Source: Nitrososphaeria archaeon
GTDB lineage: Archaea > Thermoproteota > Nitrososphaeria > Geothermarchaeales > JDFR-13
Direction: 5' to 3'
DNA: 64,000 bases
Assembly: GCA_027078545.1 (NCBI GenBank)
Contig: JALWXN010000004.1
Coordinates: 956,133-1,020,132 of the forward strand
The position numbers and the translations under genes were made by a program. Below, one piece after another: positions 50,823 through 60,200 of this stretch. The notes under the pieces are model-generated. The model saw only the letters and a list, made by a program, of their open reading frames with translations. It did not search any database and was not told the origin of the DNA. The first letter of the stretch is position 1. Each line of letters starts with the position of its first letter.

Positions 50823-53800
50823 CTAGACCTGCCTAACCCCTATTACATACCTCTCCCCCGAGATCTCCCACTCCCTAGTATAGTGGTCCTGAGGTATCTC
50901 GAGGCCAGGCCCAATCACGAGGCTCTTTGCACGAGTCTCATTCGAGATGTATCCGCTATGCTCCCTAAGCATCTCGGCAGCCTCCTCGTCAGGGGTCGAG
51001 ACATACACCGATACATAGGCCGATATCGGTAGATCCATCTCCTTCCTCATGGCCTGTATCCTCCTAACAACATCCCTGGCGAGGCCCATAGCCAGCTCCT
51101 CACGGGAGACCTCCCTATCAAGGACGAGGACCCCATGTGGGAAGCTCCTCACCACGTATCTAGGGTCTGGCTCCTCCAGGACCTCCACCATATCCCTGGT
51201 TACCCTATACTCCCTATCATCGACCACCACTACGTAGTGGCCCAGCTCCTCAAGAGCCTTTAAAGCCTCCTCGCCACCCTCCTCAAGAGCTCTAGCAACC
51301 TTAGAGGCGTCGGCCTTGAAGACGGGGCCCAACACCCTCATGACCGGCCTGACCCTCCTCACCATGAACCTTCCCTGCTCGGAAGTGGGTAGGACCATGA
51401 CCTCCTTAACATTGAGCTGGCTCCTGAGGACGTCTCTAAACACCTCCACAGCCTCCCTCATACCCGGGTCGTCACTGAGTATGTATATCCTCTTCACCGG
51501 GATCCTGAACTTCAGGCCGGCCTCCATCCTGGCGGCTCCACCTGCCTCCAACACCTCGTCTATATAGTTCATCAGCTCCTCGAGACGCGTATCTATAAGC
51601 TCCTCATCAGGGTCTGGCAACATGTCTAGGTGGATACTCTCAGACCCATCGGCCAATGCTGGGAGAAACATATCCCTATAGATCTTCTCCGTTAGGAAGG
51701 GTGTTATCGGGGAGAGCATGAGTAGGAGTCGGTATAGGACGTAGTAGAGAACCGCGTAGGCACTGAGCTTAGCCGGGTCATCACCCTCTAGCCACGTCCT
51801 CCACCTAACCAGCCTTATATACAGCCTACTGAGATCCTCGACGAAGAAGTCCCTAAGAGTCCTGAGGGCCTCATGGATGAATGCCCTATCCATAGCCCTT
51901 AGATACTCCTTGAGCACGGTGTTTACCCTGCTCAGTATCCACCTATCCTCAGGCCTCAAAACCTCGAGATACTTCTCCAGGGGATGCTCGTCATACCTAT
52001 AGCGGTCAAGGTTCATATACATCGAGGCGAAGAGGTAGATGTTCCAGAGTATATTGAGGTCCTTAAGGCTATGCTCAAGCTTCGCCCAGGAGAACTTGAG
52101 ATCCTCCCAGATCGTGTACTGTAGTAGTGTATAGCGGAGTATATCCCTTCCAAACCTATCCACCACCTCGGTGGGGGAGACATAGTTACCCAGGCTCTTA
52201 TGCATCTCCCTACCCTTCTCATCCAGTACGAAGCCGTGGATCTGTAGCCTCTTATAGGGAGACTCGTCGAACCCTATGACCCCGGCCCTCAACAGGCTGA
52301 AGAACCAGCCCCTAATCTGGTCATGACCCTCTGTTATGAAGTCGACTGGGTAGAGGGTCTTGAAGGGCTCCTCCCTCATGGGGTAGGAGAGACTCGCGTA
52401 GAAGGCGACTCCACTATCGAACCACACGTCCAGGACATCGGGGACACGCTCCATAACCCCTCCACATCTACACCTAAGCTTCACCCTGTCTATCCAGGGC
52501 CTATGGAGGTCTTCAAGGCTACCCTCGACCATACGCTCCTCTATCTCACCCCTGGATCCTATCACGACATAGTCTCCACAATCCCTACAGACCCAGACAG
52601 GTATGGGAATACCCCAATACCTCTGCCTAGATATGACCCAGTCCCTAAGCTCCGTCAACCAGTTCCTAAACCTCTCGACGCCCCAGGCTGGGGTTATATC
52701 TACATCCTCAATAGCCCTGAGGAGATCATCCCTAATCCTCGTAACCCTTATGAACCACTGCTCCGTAGCCCGTATGATCAGCCTACTCTTACATCTCCAG
52801 CAGACCGGGTATTTATGGACTATACTCTCCCTCTTGAAGAGGTATCCATCCCTCTCGAGATCCCCTATGATCTCCTCATTAGCCTCGAAGACATTCATCC
52901 CGGCATACTTGCCGACCTCCTCCCTATACACTCCACGCTCATCGACGGGCGACACGACTGGGAAGCCCCTAGACCTACCCACCGAGAAGTCCTCCTCACC
53001 ATGCCCAGGGGCGGCGTGTACAAGGCCTGTACCCTCCTCCCTAGAGACATGCTCAGCGGTCGTCACGACTACATGGTAGTCATCCAGCCCCTCCTGGAGC
53101 TTCACATACCTCCTCAGGGGATGGATATACCTAAGCCCCTCAAGCTCCCTACCAGGGAACCTCCTGAGAACCCTATACTCCTTATCACCCATCACGGCCT
53201 CGAGCCGGGCCTCCATCAGTATAAGCCTCTCACCCTCGACCTCCACCTCGACATACGTCTCGTCGGGATGGGCCATGACGAAGACGTTGGCGGGGAGTGT
53301 CCATGGAGTAGTCGTCCATACAAGGAGGCTAGCGCCACCATCCCTCAGGGGGAAGCGTACATAGATCGAGGGGTCCTTCAGATCCTTATACTCGGAGACC
53401 TCATAGTCCGAGAGGACGGTCTCACACCGGGGGCACCACCAGACGATGCCTAGATCCCTCGTCAGGAGCCCCTTCTCATGGGCCTTCTTAATCAGCCACC
53501 AGGAAGACTCTATATACTCGTTCCTAAGGGTGTAGTATGGGTTCTCCCAGTCCATACTGACCCCGAGGTCCCAGAAATGCCTACTCATACTCCTCGAGTT
53601 CTCAATAGCAAGTCTCTTACACTCCTCTATGAAGCGCTCAACCCCCACCTTCTCCTCGATCTCCCGCTTATTCGAGATCCCCAGCCTCTTCTCAGTAGCC
53701 ACCTCGATCGGGAGGCCATGCGTATCATAACCGGGCTGGTCCCAGACCCAGTACCCCCTCATCCTCCTATACCTGATCACAGCATCCTTCATAGACTTGT

Positions 53801-53999
53801 TCCAAGCCGTACCGATGTGGGGAACGTCGCTCGAGGGGTATGGAGGCCCGTCTAGGAAGTAGTATTTAGGGCCTCGCCGGGACCGGGCCTTCTCATATAT
53901 CCTAGCCTCCTCCCAGAACCTGAGTATATCCTCCTCAAAGGATTTTGGCGAGTATCTACGCTCGAGACTACCTATGTATCGATCCTCATCACCAGCCAT
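50823..53999 (-). CDS. ileS: Isoleucyl-tRNA synthetase
   Basis: This 1058-residue class Ia synthetase has the HIGH motif as PSSDVPHIGTAWNKS, the KMSKS-equivalent as MHKSLGNYVSPTEV, and an editing domain with WTTTPWTLPANVFVMAHPDE. RYWGIPIPVW and the FDSGVAFYASL region are standard. Length and PHIGTAWNK favour the archaeal/eukaryotic-type IleRS. It charges tRNA-Ile with isoleucine. It is preceded by a 123-base gap with GTTAATAACG (possible TATA) at about 54024-54033 on its strand and a 25-base palindrome further up. Confidence 0.97.
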   Translation of the reverse strand: MAGDEDRYIGSLERRYSPKSFEEDILRFWEEARIYEKARSRRGPKYYFLDGPPYPSSDVPHIGTAWNKSMKDAVIRYRRMRGYWVWDQPGYDTHGLPIEVATEKRLGISNKREIEEKVGVERFIEECKRLAIENSRSMSRHFWDLGVSMDWENPYYTLRNEYIESSWWLIKKAHEKGLLTRDLGIVWWCPRCETVLSDYEVSEYKDLKDPSIYVRFPLRDGGASLLVWTTTPWTLPANVFVMAHPDETYVEVEVEGERLILMEARLEAVMGDKEYRVLRRFPGRELEGLRYIHPLRRYVKLQEGLDDYHVVVTTAEHVSREEGTGLVHAAPGHGEEDFSVGRSRGFPVVSPVDERGVYREEVGKYAGMNVFEANEEIIGDLERDGYLFKRESIVHKYPVCWRCKSRLIIRATEQWFIRVTRIRDDLLRAIEDVDITPAWGVERFRNWLTELRDWVISRQRYWGIPIPVWVCRDCGDYVVIGSRGEIEERMVEGSLEDLHRPWIDRVKLRCRCGGVMERVPDVLDVWFDSGVAFYASLSYPMREEPFKTLYPVDFITEGHDQIRGWFFSLLRAGVIGFDESPYKRLQIHGFVLDEKGREMHKSLGNYVSPTEVVDRFGRDILRYTLLQYTIWEDLKFSWAKLEHSLKDLNILWNIYLFASMYMNLDRYRYDEHPLEKYLEVLRPEDRWILSRVNTVLKEYLRAMDRAFIHEALRTLRDFFVEDLSRLYIRLVRWRTWLEGDDPAKLSAYAVLYYVLYRLLLMLSPITPFLTEKIYRDMFLPALADGSESIHLDMLPDPDEELIDTRLEELMNYIDEVLEAGGAARMEAGLKFRIPVKRIYILSDDPGMREAVEVFRDVLRSQLNVKEVMVLPTSEQGRFMVRRVRPVMRVLGPVFKADASKVARALEEGGEEALKALEELGHYVVVVDDREYRVTRDMVEVLEEPDPRYVVRSFPHGVLVLDREVSREELAMGLARDVVRRIQAMRKEMDLPISAYVSVYVSTPDEEAAEMLREHSGYISNETRAKSLVIGPGLEIPQDHYTREWEISGERYVIGVRQV

Positions 54000-54098
54000 A
54001 TATAATTGTTTCTAGGCCCAGGCGTTATTAACCCCCAACATTTGAACGGGCATTATGAACGGGGTGTACACATCTGGGGCTATCCCTGTAAATCACGG

Positions 54099-54123
54099 GT
54101 AAACAGTGTTAACCACGGTTTAC
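54099..54123. repeat. 25-base imperfect palindrome between alaX and ileS
   Basis: GTAAAC and GTTTAC arms with inner GTG and CAC, two mismatches and a single-base centre: 10 of 12 base pairs are symmetrical. It starts at the alaX stop codon and lies about 100 bases before ileS, so it may be a stem ending the alaX transcript or a regulator site. CACGG also repeats directly on either side of the centre. The rest of the 123-base gap (54000-54122) shows nothing I can name apart from the possible ileS TATA box. Confidence 0.4.
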
Positions 54124-54842
54124 TATGGCGAGACCGAGATGTATATCCTCCTATTCCTCCTACCCTTACTCTCATACTTAAGGAAGACTATCTCCCCGAT
54201 CTCCCTGGTATTCTTGACATGTGTACCCCCATCGAACTGGATATCGATATCCCCTATCTTAACCACCCTGAGGGGGCCCTTCATATACTTCTCATACTTG
54301 CTGAAGTCCGCAACCCTGAAGAGATGCTTCATCTTCAATGCCTCCTCGGGGGAGACGAAGAATACCTCCACCTCATGACCCTTCCTAGCCAGCTTGTTAG
54401 CCTCATCCACGATCTCCATCGCATACTCCTTATTCATCTCCTCGGCGGGGAAGTCTATCCTGGCACGGTCCTCATAGATCTGGCTACCCGTTATGAGTAC
54501 GCCGAGCCTCTCATACATCACAGCGCTTATCACGTGGAGAGACGTATGGAGCCTCATTATCCTATACCTCCTCTCCCAATCGATCTCGAGCTCTACAGCC
54601 TCACCAACCTCTGGCAATCCATCCTCAGCCACATGGTAGACTAGTGAGCCCTCCCTATACGCCCTGACTATCCTATGCTCAGAGCCTCCCCACCTAGCCA
54701 GACCCGTGTCGTGGGGCTGCCCACCCCCACCCGGGTAGAATACTGTCTTATCCGTGGCGAAGCCATCCTCACTCCTCGCTATAACCTCTGCCTCCACCCT
54801 CCTGGCATAGGAGTCTCTCCAGTATATCGGGTCGGTCTCCAT
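54123..54842 (-). CDS. alaX: AlaX-type alanyl-tRNA editing protein
   Basis: The protein is 239 residues from METDPIYWRDSYARRVEAEV; the frame is open 44 codons further upstream but that part crosses the divergent promoter. FYPGGGGQPHDTG, the HxxxH zinc site in MRLHTSLHVISAV and the FDGGTHVKNTREIG motif define AlaX (medium length). The usual Cys ligand of the CGGTH motif is Asp here, which I believe is common in archaeal AlaX. It hydrolyses Ser-tRNA-Ala or Gly-tRNA-Ala in trans. It is the upstream neighbour of ileS, with a palindrome between them. Confidence 0.88.
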   Translation of the reverse strand: METDPIYWRDSYARRVEAEVIARSEDGFATDKTVFYPGGGGQPHDTGLARWGGSEHRIVRAYREGSLVYHVAEDGLPEVGEAVELEIDWERRYRIMRLHTSLHVISAVMYERLGVLITGSQIYEDRARIDFPAEEMNKEYAMEIVDEANKLARKGHEVEVFFVSPEEALKMKHLFRVADFSKYEKYMKGPLRVVKIGDIDIQFDGGTHVKNTREIGEIVFLKYESKGRRNRRIYISVSP

Positions 54843-54855
54843 ATCAATAATGGAT

Positions 54856-54869
54856 GGGGCTGCAGCCCC
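54856..54869. promoter_or_regulatory. Perfect palindrome in the alaX divergent promoter
   Basis: GGGGCTGCAGCCCC is a 14-base perfect palindrome in the 52-base region between alaX (start 54842) and the gene starting at 54895. It is very GC-rich against AT-rich surroundings and would suit a dimeric regulator acting on both genes, or a small RNA hairpin. Confidence 0.4.
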
Positions 54870-54894
54870 TATATCTATTACAGGTGTCCAGCGC

Positions 54895-55272
54895 ATGACA
54901 GCTAGGAGGAGGGCTGAGAAGATCGTAGAGTCCATACGGGATAGGGCCGAGGTAGTGAGGATCGTCGGCGACAAAAGGGGCAGGGCCTACGTAAAGACAG
55001 GGCTATCCATGGAAGATGCTAAACAGATAGTAGAGGATGTACTGGGGAGGGTGGAGGAGGGTGAGGTGGTCAAGATGAGTGTAGATAGGGGCGTATTCAT
55101 CGACATGGGTAGTGAGACCGTCGAGATAACCGGGGGAGCCATATACGAGTACTACGACTACCCAACATCCTCACACCTATACCTTAGGCTCCTCAGGCTG
55201 AGGTATCTAGGGAGGGAGTGGACAGCGGTCTATATAGACTGGGACATAGACTCACCCTGGTGGAGCGACTAG
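54895..55272 (+). CDS. Uncharacterised protein
   Basis: I do not recognise this protein. It is 125 residues from MTARRRAEKIVESI (a GGTG site precedes it; an earlier in-frame ATG at 54850 would start inside the palindrome). It appears to be a mixed alpha/beta domain with an acidic, aromatic C-terminus (WTAVYIDWDIDSPWWSD) and no Cys. It is divergent from alaX and its 3' end overlaps the convergent radical SAM gene by 4 bases. Codon use is typical of the window. Confidence 0.5.
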   Translation: MTARRRAEKIVESIRDRAEVVRIVGDKRGRAYVKTGLSMEDAKQIVEDVLGRVEEGEVVKMSVDRGVFIDMGSETVEITGGAIYEYYDYPTSSHLYLRLLRLRYLGREWTAVYIDWDIDSPWWSD

Positions 55273-56351
55273 GATCCAGTATCGATCAGGACCGGGGCCT
55301 CTACATCCCTCCACCTGAGGACAAAGTTGAGCTTATACCCACACCTGGGGCATCTACCATCCCTATCCAGCTCGAACCTAGTGATGTAGAAGCCATATCT
55401 ATCCACAACCTTGTAGCCACAGCCTGGGCAGTAGGTATCCTCATAGGGATGGCCCCAGACATTCCCTATATAGACGTGGTGAAGCCCCATAGACCTAGCC
55501 CTCTCCACATACTTCTCGAGGAGCTCCACAGGTGTGTGGGGCACATCCATCATCCTATAGTCGGGGTGGAAGCGTAGGAAGTGTAGAGGAGTCTCTGGCC
55601 CAAGCTCGTCATGTACGAACCTAACCAGCCTCTCAAAACTCTCCTCCCTAAGACCCTCCTTAACCGGGACGACTAGATCCGTAACCTCTATGAATATCCC
55701 ACGCCTCCTCATCTCCCTAAGCGACTCGAAGATATCCTCGGCATCCTTCACCCAGATATACTTCCTGTAGAAGGCCCTGTCCCCATGCCCCTTAAAATCG
55801 ACGGTGGCCGCATCCAGGTCACGGCTAATCTCCCCAAGCGCCTCAACCGTCATATACCCATTCGTCACCCACGTGTTAAAGAGCCCCCTACTATGTGCCA
55901 GAGCCATGACGTCCATGGCATACTCCGCGAATATCGTGGGCTCGTTATAGGTGTATGATATCCCCGAGGCACCCCTCCTAATAGCCTCCTCCACCACATA
56001 CTCAGGAGGTGTATAGGGCTCCTCCACACGCCTCCTCTGGCTTATATCCCAGTTCTGACAGTACTGACAGGCATAGTTACATCCCGCAGTAGCTATTGAG
56101 GCAACCAAGGTCCCGGGCATGAAATGGCTCAACGGCTTCTTCTCAATAGGATCCACGTTCAGGGTGACTATCCTACCATAGTTGAGGGCGTACAGCCTAC
56201 CATTAACAACCTTCCTCACACCACAGAAGCCTATACCCCCCTCAGGGATACGGCAATGCCTAGCACATAGATAGCAGTGGACCCTACCATCCTCCCTCCG
56301 CCAGAACCTAGCCTCGACAAGACCCGTCTCCACAGTCCACCTCCCACCCAT
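55269..56351 (-). CDS. AmmeMemoRadiSam-system radical SAM enzyme (AmrS/COG1180-like)
   Basis: This 360-residue protein has an N-terminal Cys group CYLCARHCRIPEGGIGFCGVR, the radical SAM motif ATAGCNYACQYCQNWDIS, SYTYNEPTIFAEYAMDV, and NTWVTNGYMT. A C-terminal zinc-ribbon CPGCGYK...CPRCGYK is typical of the archaeal form, whose usual partners are the Memo-like and AMMECR1 proteins; neither partner is in this window. The substrate of this widespread system is unknown in archaea. It overlaps the unknown gene at 54895-55272 by 4 bases, and lies 43 bases after a prepilin-peptidase-like gene. Confidence 0.88.
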   Translation of the reverse strand: MGGRWTVETGLVEARFWRREDGRVHCYLCARHCRIPEGGIGFCGVRKVVNGRLYALNYGRIVTLNVDPIEKKPLSHFMPGTLVASIATAGCNYACQYCQNWDISQRRRVEEPYTPPEYVVEEAIRRGASGISYTYNEPTIFAEYAMDVMALAHSRGLFNTWVTNGYMTVEALGEISRDLDAATVDFKGHGDRAFYRKYIWVKDAEDIFESLREMRRRGIFIEVTDLVVPVKEGLREESFERLVRFVHDELGPETPLHFLRFHPDYRMMDVPHTPVELLEKYVERARSMGLHHVYIGNVWGHPYEDTYCPGCGYKVVDRYGFYITRFELDRDGRCPRCGYKLNFVLRWRDVEAPVLIDTGS

Positions 56352-56394
56352 ATAGACTGGGACGGATGGTGATAAAGAATATTTAGCTATAGCC

Positions 56395-56826
56395 CTACAT
56401 CAGCAACGCTGTGGTGGCTATAGCGGCGGGGCTCGCAGCTATAAGGGGGATAGCAGAGCCCTCAAGCCCGAGGAGATTCCTGAGATACGGTATGAAGAGG
56501 CCTATCGTATTCGTCATCAATACTAGCATCAGGTAGGCCGCCAATCCACCGAAGACAGATGCATAGAAGACGTAGAGGAAGTATAGGATCATATCTCCCT
56601 CCCCAAACCCCTCCCCAAGCCTGTTAAGGACTATGTAGACAGGGATGAAGATGACGATGTAGAAGGGTATGATCTCGACGACCCTGTAGGGGAAGTGGGT
56701 CAGGGAGTAGATAACCACGGGTATAGTGGGTAGCCACATAAAGTCGTCAACATAGTAGTCAACGAAGTCGTCTATCGCCGCCGGGACCAGTGAGAGCACC
56801 AGGAATATATCTGGCAGGGTGAACAT
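56395..56826 (-). CDS. Prepilin peptidase-like (A24 family) membrane protein
   Basis: This 143-residue protein has about five membrane helices. SLVPAAIDDFVDYYVDDFMWLP (with Asp19-Asp20 at the first helix end) and GEGFGEGDMILYFLY (GxGD motif, Asp78) match the two catalytic-Asp sites of A24 aspartic proteases such as archaeal prearchaellin peptidases. It is short, close to the core of the enzyme, so it could be a minimal prepilin peptidase or a derivative with altered function. No pilin or archaellin gene is in the window. Confidence 0.72.
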   Translation of the reverse strand: MFTLPDIFLVLSLVPAAIDDFVDYYVDDFMWLPTIPVVIYSLTHFPYRVVEIIPFYIVIFIPVYIVLNRLGEGFGEGDMILYFLYVFYASVFGGLAAYLMLVLMTNTIGLFIPYLRNLLGLEGSAIPLIAASPAAIATTALLM

Positions 56827-56835
56827 CTAATGCCT

Positions 56836-57186
56836 TTACCCTTCCACGCCCAGCTCCTTCCTCACATCCTCAGTCGCATTCTTACTCAGTATCTCGTCCT
56901 TATCGAAGACCTCCACCTCGATATCCACGGGGACGACCCTACTATCCTCGACCCTGAACCTCAGGTTGATATTCGTCACGGCCTGCTTAGGAACCTTATA
57001 CTTCTCCGCCAAGACTCGGTAGATAGCCCTGTTAACCTCGGTTATACTATCATTCAAAGCCTTGGAGTCCACCTTCCCAGCCTTGACATCATCCCTTAGT
57101 ACTCCGTTGATCACCCTCCTAAGCTTCAGGGCATACCCACTGACCCTTACAGGGCCAGTTCTGACCTCGAGGACATCAGTACTCAT
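56836..57186 (-). CDS. Conserved archaeal protein, DUF2258-like
   Basis: The protein is 116 residues from the ATG at 57186 (a GTGG site precedes; six further codons are open upstream). GPVRVSGYALKLRRVINGVL followed by YKVPKQAVTNINLRFRVEDSRVVPVDIEVEVFDKDE is reminiscent of DUF2258, a small family found in crenarchaea whose role is unknown; this label is from memory and moderate confidence only. It is divergent from reverse gyrase. AT-rich GGATATAATAATATTATGG lies just upstream as promoter. Confidence 0.5.
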   Translation of the reverse strand: MSTDVLEVRTGPVRVSGYALKLRRVINGVLRDDVKAGKVDSKALNDSITEVNRAIYRVLAEKYKVPKQAVTNINLRFRVEDSRVVPVDIEVEVFDKDEILSKNATEDVRKELGVEG

Positions 57187-57260
57187 AGCCACCACAATAA
57201 CCATAATATTATTATATCCATAGTTAATTAAGCAGGGCCCATGGATAGTCGGGGTACCCC

Positions 57261-57269
57261 CTTAAATAC
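57261..57269 (+). promoter_or_regulatory. TATA box of reverse gyrase
   Basis: CTTAAATAC is centred about 30 bases before the reverse gyrase ATG at 57295, predicting a nearly leaderless mRNA. No ribosome-binding site is evident. Confidence 0.5.
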
Positions 57270-57294
57270 TCGTTAGACGTGTAAAGAATACCAG

Positions 57295-60200
57295 ATGAAG
57301 ACTAGACACATACACGGGATATACCTATCCGGATGCGTGGTCTGCGGAGGCCCCATAGGAGACGACAGGCTAATGATGGGCCTCCCATGTAGGGGATGCA
57401 TACCCGATAAAGACCTTGAGAGGCTCGGCCCCAGACCAAGCCTCCTAGAGATAGACAGGTATATCAGGGATAGGGGGGTCGAGCCCAGCCAGACATTCAG
57501 GCTAATGGTTGAGGTGGAGAGGAAAACCAAGGAGTTTAGAGATCTCTTCCAGAGGGCCGTGGGTAACAGGCCCTGGTCCGCCCAGCTAACCTGGGCGAGG
57601 CGAGTATTCAAGAAGGAGAGCTTCTCGATAGTCGCTCCCACCGGTATCGGGAAGACAGTCTTCGGGATAGTCATGAGCATATATAAGACCTACATAGAGC
57701 TGGAGAGGGGGAGGGACAGGGACAAGGCATACATAGTCCTCCCCACGACAGCCCTGGTCAAACAGGTCTACCAGAAGACCCTCCAGTTCCTCGATAGGCT
57801 CGGTCTGGACCCCAGCTACGTAGTGGCATACCACAGCGACCTCAGGACCAGGGAGAGGAGGGAGGTTGTGGAGAAGATAGTGAGTGGAGACTTCAAGATA
57901 CTGATAACGACCAACCAGTTCCTATCCACTAGGTTCGACCTACTCAGCGACAAGAAGTTCGAGTTCATATTCGTAGACGACGTAGACGCGGTGCTTAGGA
58001 GCAGCAAGAACATAGAGAACATCATAATCCTACTGATGCGCCGCGGCAGATCAAAGGCGGAGACCCTGAGGAAGGACCTCAAGAACATCCTTGAGGCCCT
58101 GATAGAGATTAGGAGGGCTAACCGTGAGGGAGACCCCGAGAAGATAGCCGAGTATAGGCGTAGGGTGGAGGAGATAAAGGAGCGGATGAGGGCTATAGGG
58201 ACACTAGTCATCTCAAGCGCCACCGGGAGGCCCCGGGGGATAAAGGTCAAGCTATTTAAGGAGCTCCTAGGCTTCGAGGTGGGCCTGAGGAGCGAGACGA
58301 TAAGGAACATAGTGGACACCTACCTCATCGTGGATGACGAGGAGGAGGCGCTGGAGAAGCTTGTATACTACACAAAGACCCTGGGTAGTGGCGGCCTGAT
58401 ATACGTCCCCGTGGACAAGGGGATAGAGTATGCAAAGAGGCTTGCAGAACACCTGGCAAACAGGGGTATAAAGGCCGACTACATGGCTAGTGGTAGGCTA
58501 ACACCCCTGGAGAAGTTCCTCACAGGCGAGCTAGACGTCTTGATAGGGGTCTCGATCTACTACGGCGTCATGGTCAGGGGGCTCGACTACCCAGAGCATA
58601 TTAGATACGCCATATTCCTAGGAGTCCCACGCTTCAGGTTCAGCGCGAGGCTTGCTGAGCCCAACGTCAGCCAGATAGCGAAGACGCTGAACATCCTGAA
58701 GGACATCGTACCCCAGGAGGAGATAGGCTACTGGCTCCGACTGGCAAACAAGATCGTGAAGACCGGGACAATATACTACATCAGGAAGCTAAACGAGGTT
58801 CTACAGGGGGCTAGGGAGCCGGAGACAAAGACTGAGAGGGAGCTCCTAAAGGCTCTACAGTACATCAGGGAGAGGCTTGCCCAGGAGGAGGTCAGGGAGG
58901 CCCTAAAGAAGCATCCAGACGTGGTGATCGAGGAGGAGGGTGGCGAGCTATACCTCGTCATACCAGATGTATATACCTATATACAGGCTAGTGGGAGGAC
59001 GAGTAGGCTATACGCAGGAGGAGTCACCAAGGGCCTATCACTAGTCATAGAGACGGAGGAGAAGCTCCTAAAGATACTGATCAGGAGGATGGAGATAGTC
59101 TTCGAGGAGGCCAGGTGGAGAAGTATAGACGAGGTAGATCTGGATAAGCTCCTCAGGGAGATAGACGAGGATAGGCAGAGGGTCGTCATGGTGAGGACGG
59201 GCCAGCTAAAGGCGGAGTTCAGAGACCCGATCAGACCCATACTGATAATAGTGGAGAGCCCTAACAAGGCCCGGACCATAGCCAGGTTCTTCGGAAGGCC
59301 GAGCACCAGGAGGAGGAATGGACACCTAGTATACGAGGTGACCACGGGAGACATGTTGATATCCGTCACCGCCACCGGAGGCCACATATACGACATCGTT
59401 GAGAGGCTGGATGAGGAGACCCTAAATAGGATAACCAGCCTACTCGGGGAGGAGCTCGAGAACGTCTATGGCGTCCTTAGAGGCAGGGGGAGATACATCC
59501 CCGTCTATGGGAGGATAAAGATATGTAGGAATGGCCATCAATACATAGTCCCCGAGAAATACGTGATAGACGGGGAGACATACGAGGTCTGCCCCAAATG
59601 CCTCAGGAGCCTTAGGAGGAAGAGCCATAGGAAGAACCACCTAGAGAAGCTCAGGCTCGAGATCCCACTCCTAGCAAGCGACGTGAGGGACAAGGGAGAG
59701 GCGGTAGACTTCATCAGGGGGATAGCCTCCGAGGTCGAGACGGTACTCGTGGGGACAGACCCCGACACAGAGGGTGAGAAGATAGGCTGGGACATAGCCT
59801 CACTCGTAAACCCCTTCGCCAGGGAGATGCATAGGATAGAGTTCCACGAGGTGACCAGGAGGGCGATATCAAACGCAATACGGGAGAAGAGGGAGCTCAA
59901 CGAGAAGCTGGTGGAGGCACAGCTCGTCAGGAGGATAGAGGACCGCTGGATAGGCTTCGAACTATCCAGGAGGATCTACGGCGAGATATCTAGGGAGAGG
60001 GATAGCTGGTTAGTCCAGACCCTACAGGGCGGGTGGAGCGCCGGCCGTGTACAGACACCGGTACTGGGATGGATAGTGAACAGGACAGAGGAGGCGGACC
60101 GCAACAAGAAGCAAGGTATTAGGCTGAGCATACCCAGCCTCGACATAGTGGTCTGGCTAACCTACGACGAGCTCAGGAGGCTGGGTATAGACCCGGGCGA

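Noticed and set aside
52323..53453. Open plus-strand frame of 376 codons opposite ileS
   Set aside because: It is a long shadow of the synthetase gene with Leu/Pro/His-rich composition and no recognisable domain.
54006..54644. Open plus-strand frame of 212 codons opposite alaX
   Set aside because: It is antisense to alaX and its leader, Leu/Pro-rich, without motifs; the minus-strand frame holds all AlaX motifs.
54123..54842. Loss of a zinc ligand in AlaX (Asp for Cys in DGGTHV)
   Set aside because: I believe DGGTH variants are common among archaeal and bacterial AlaX proteins, so this is not treated as a lesion.
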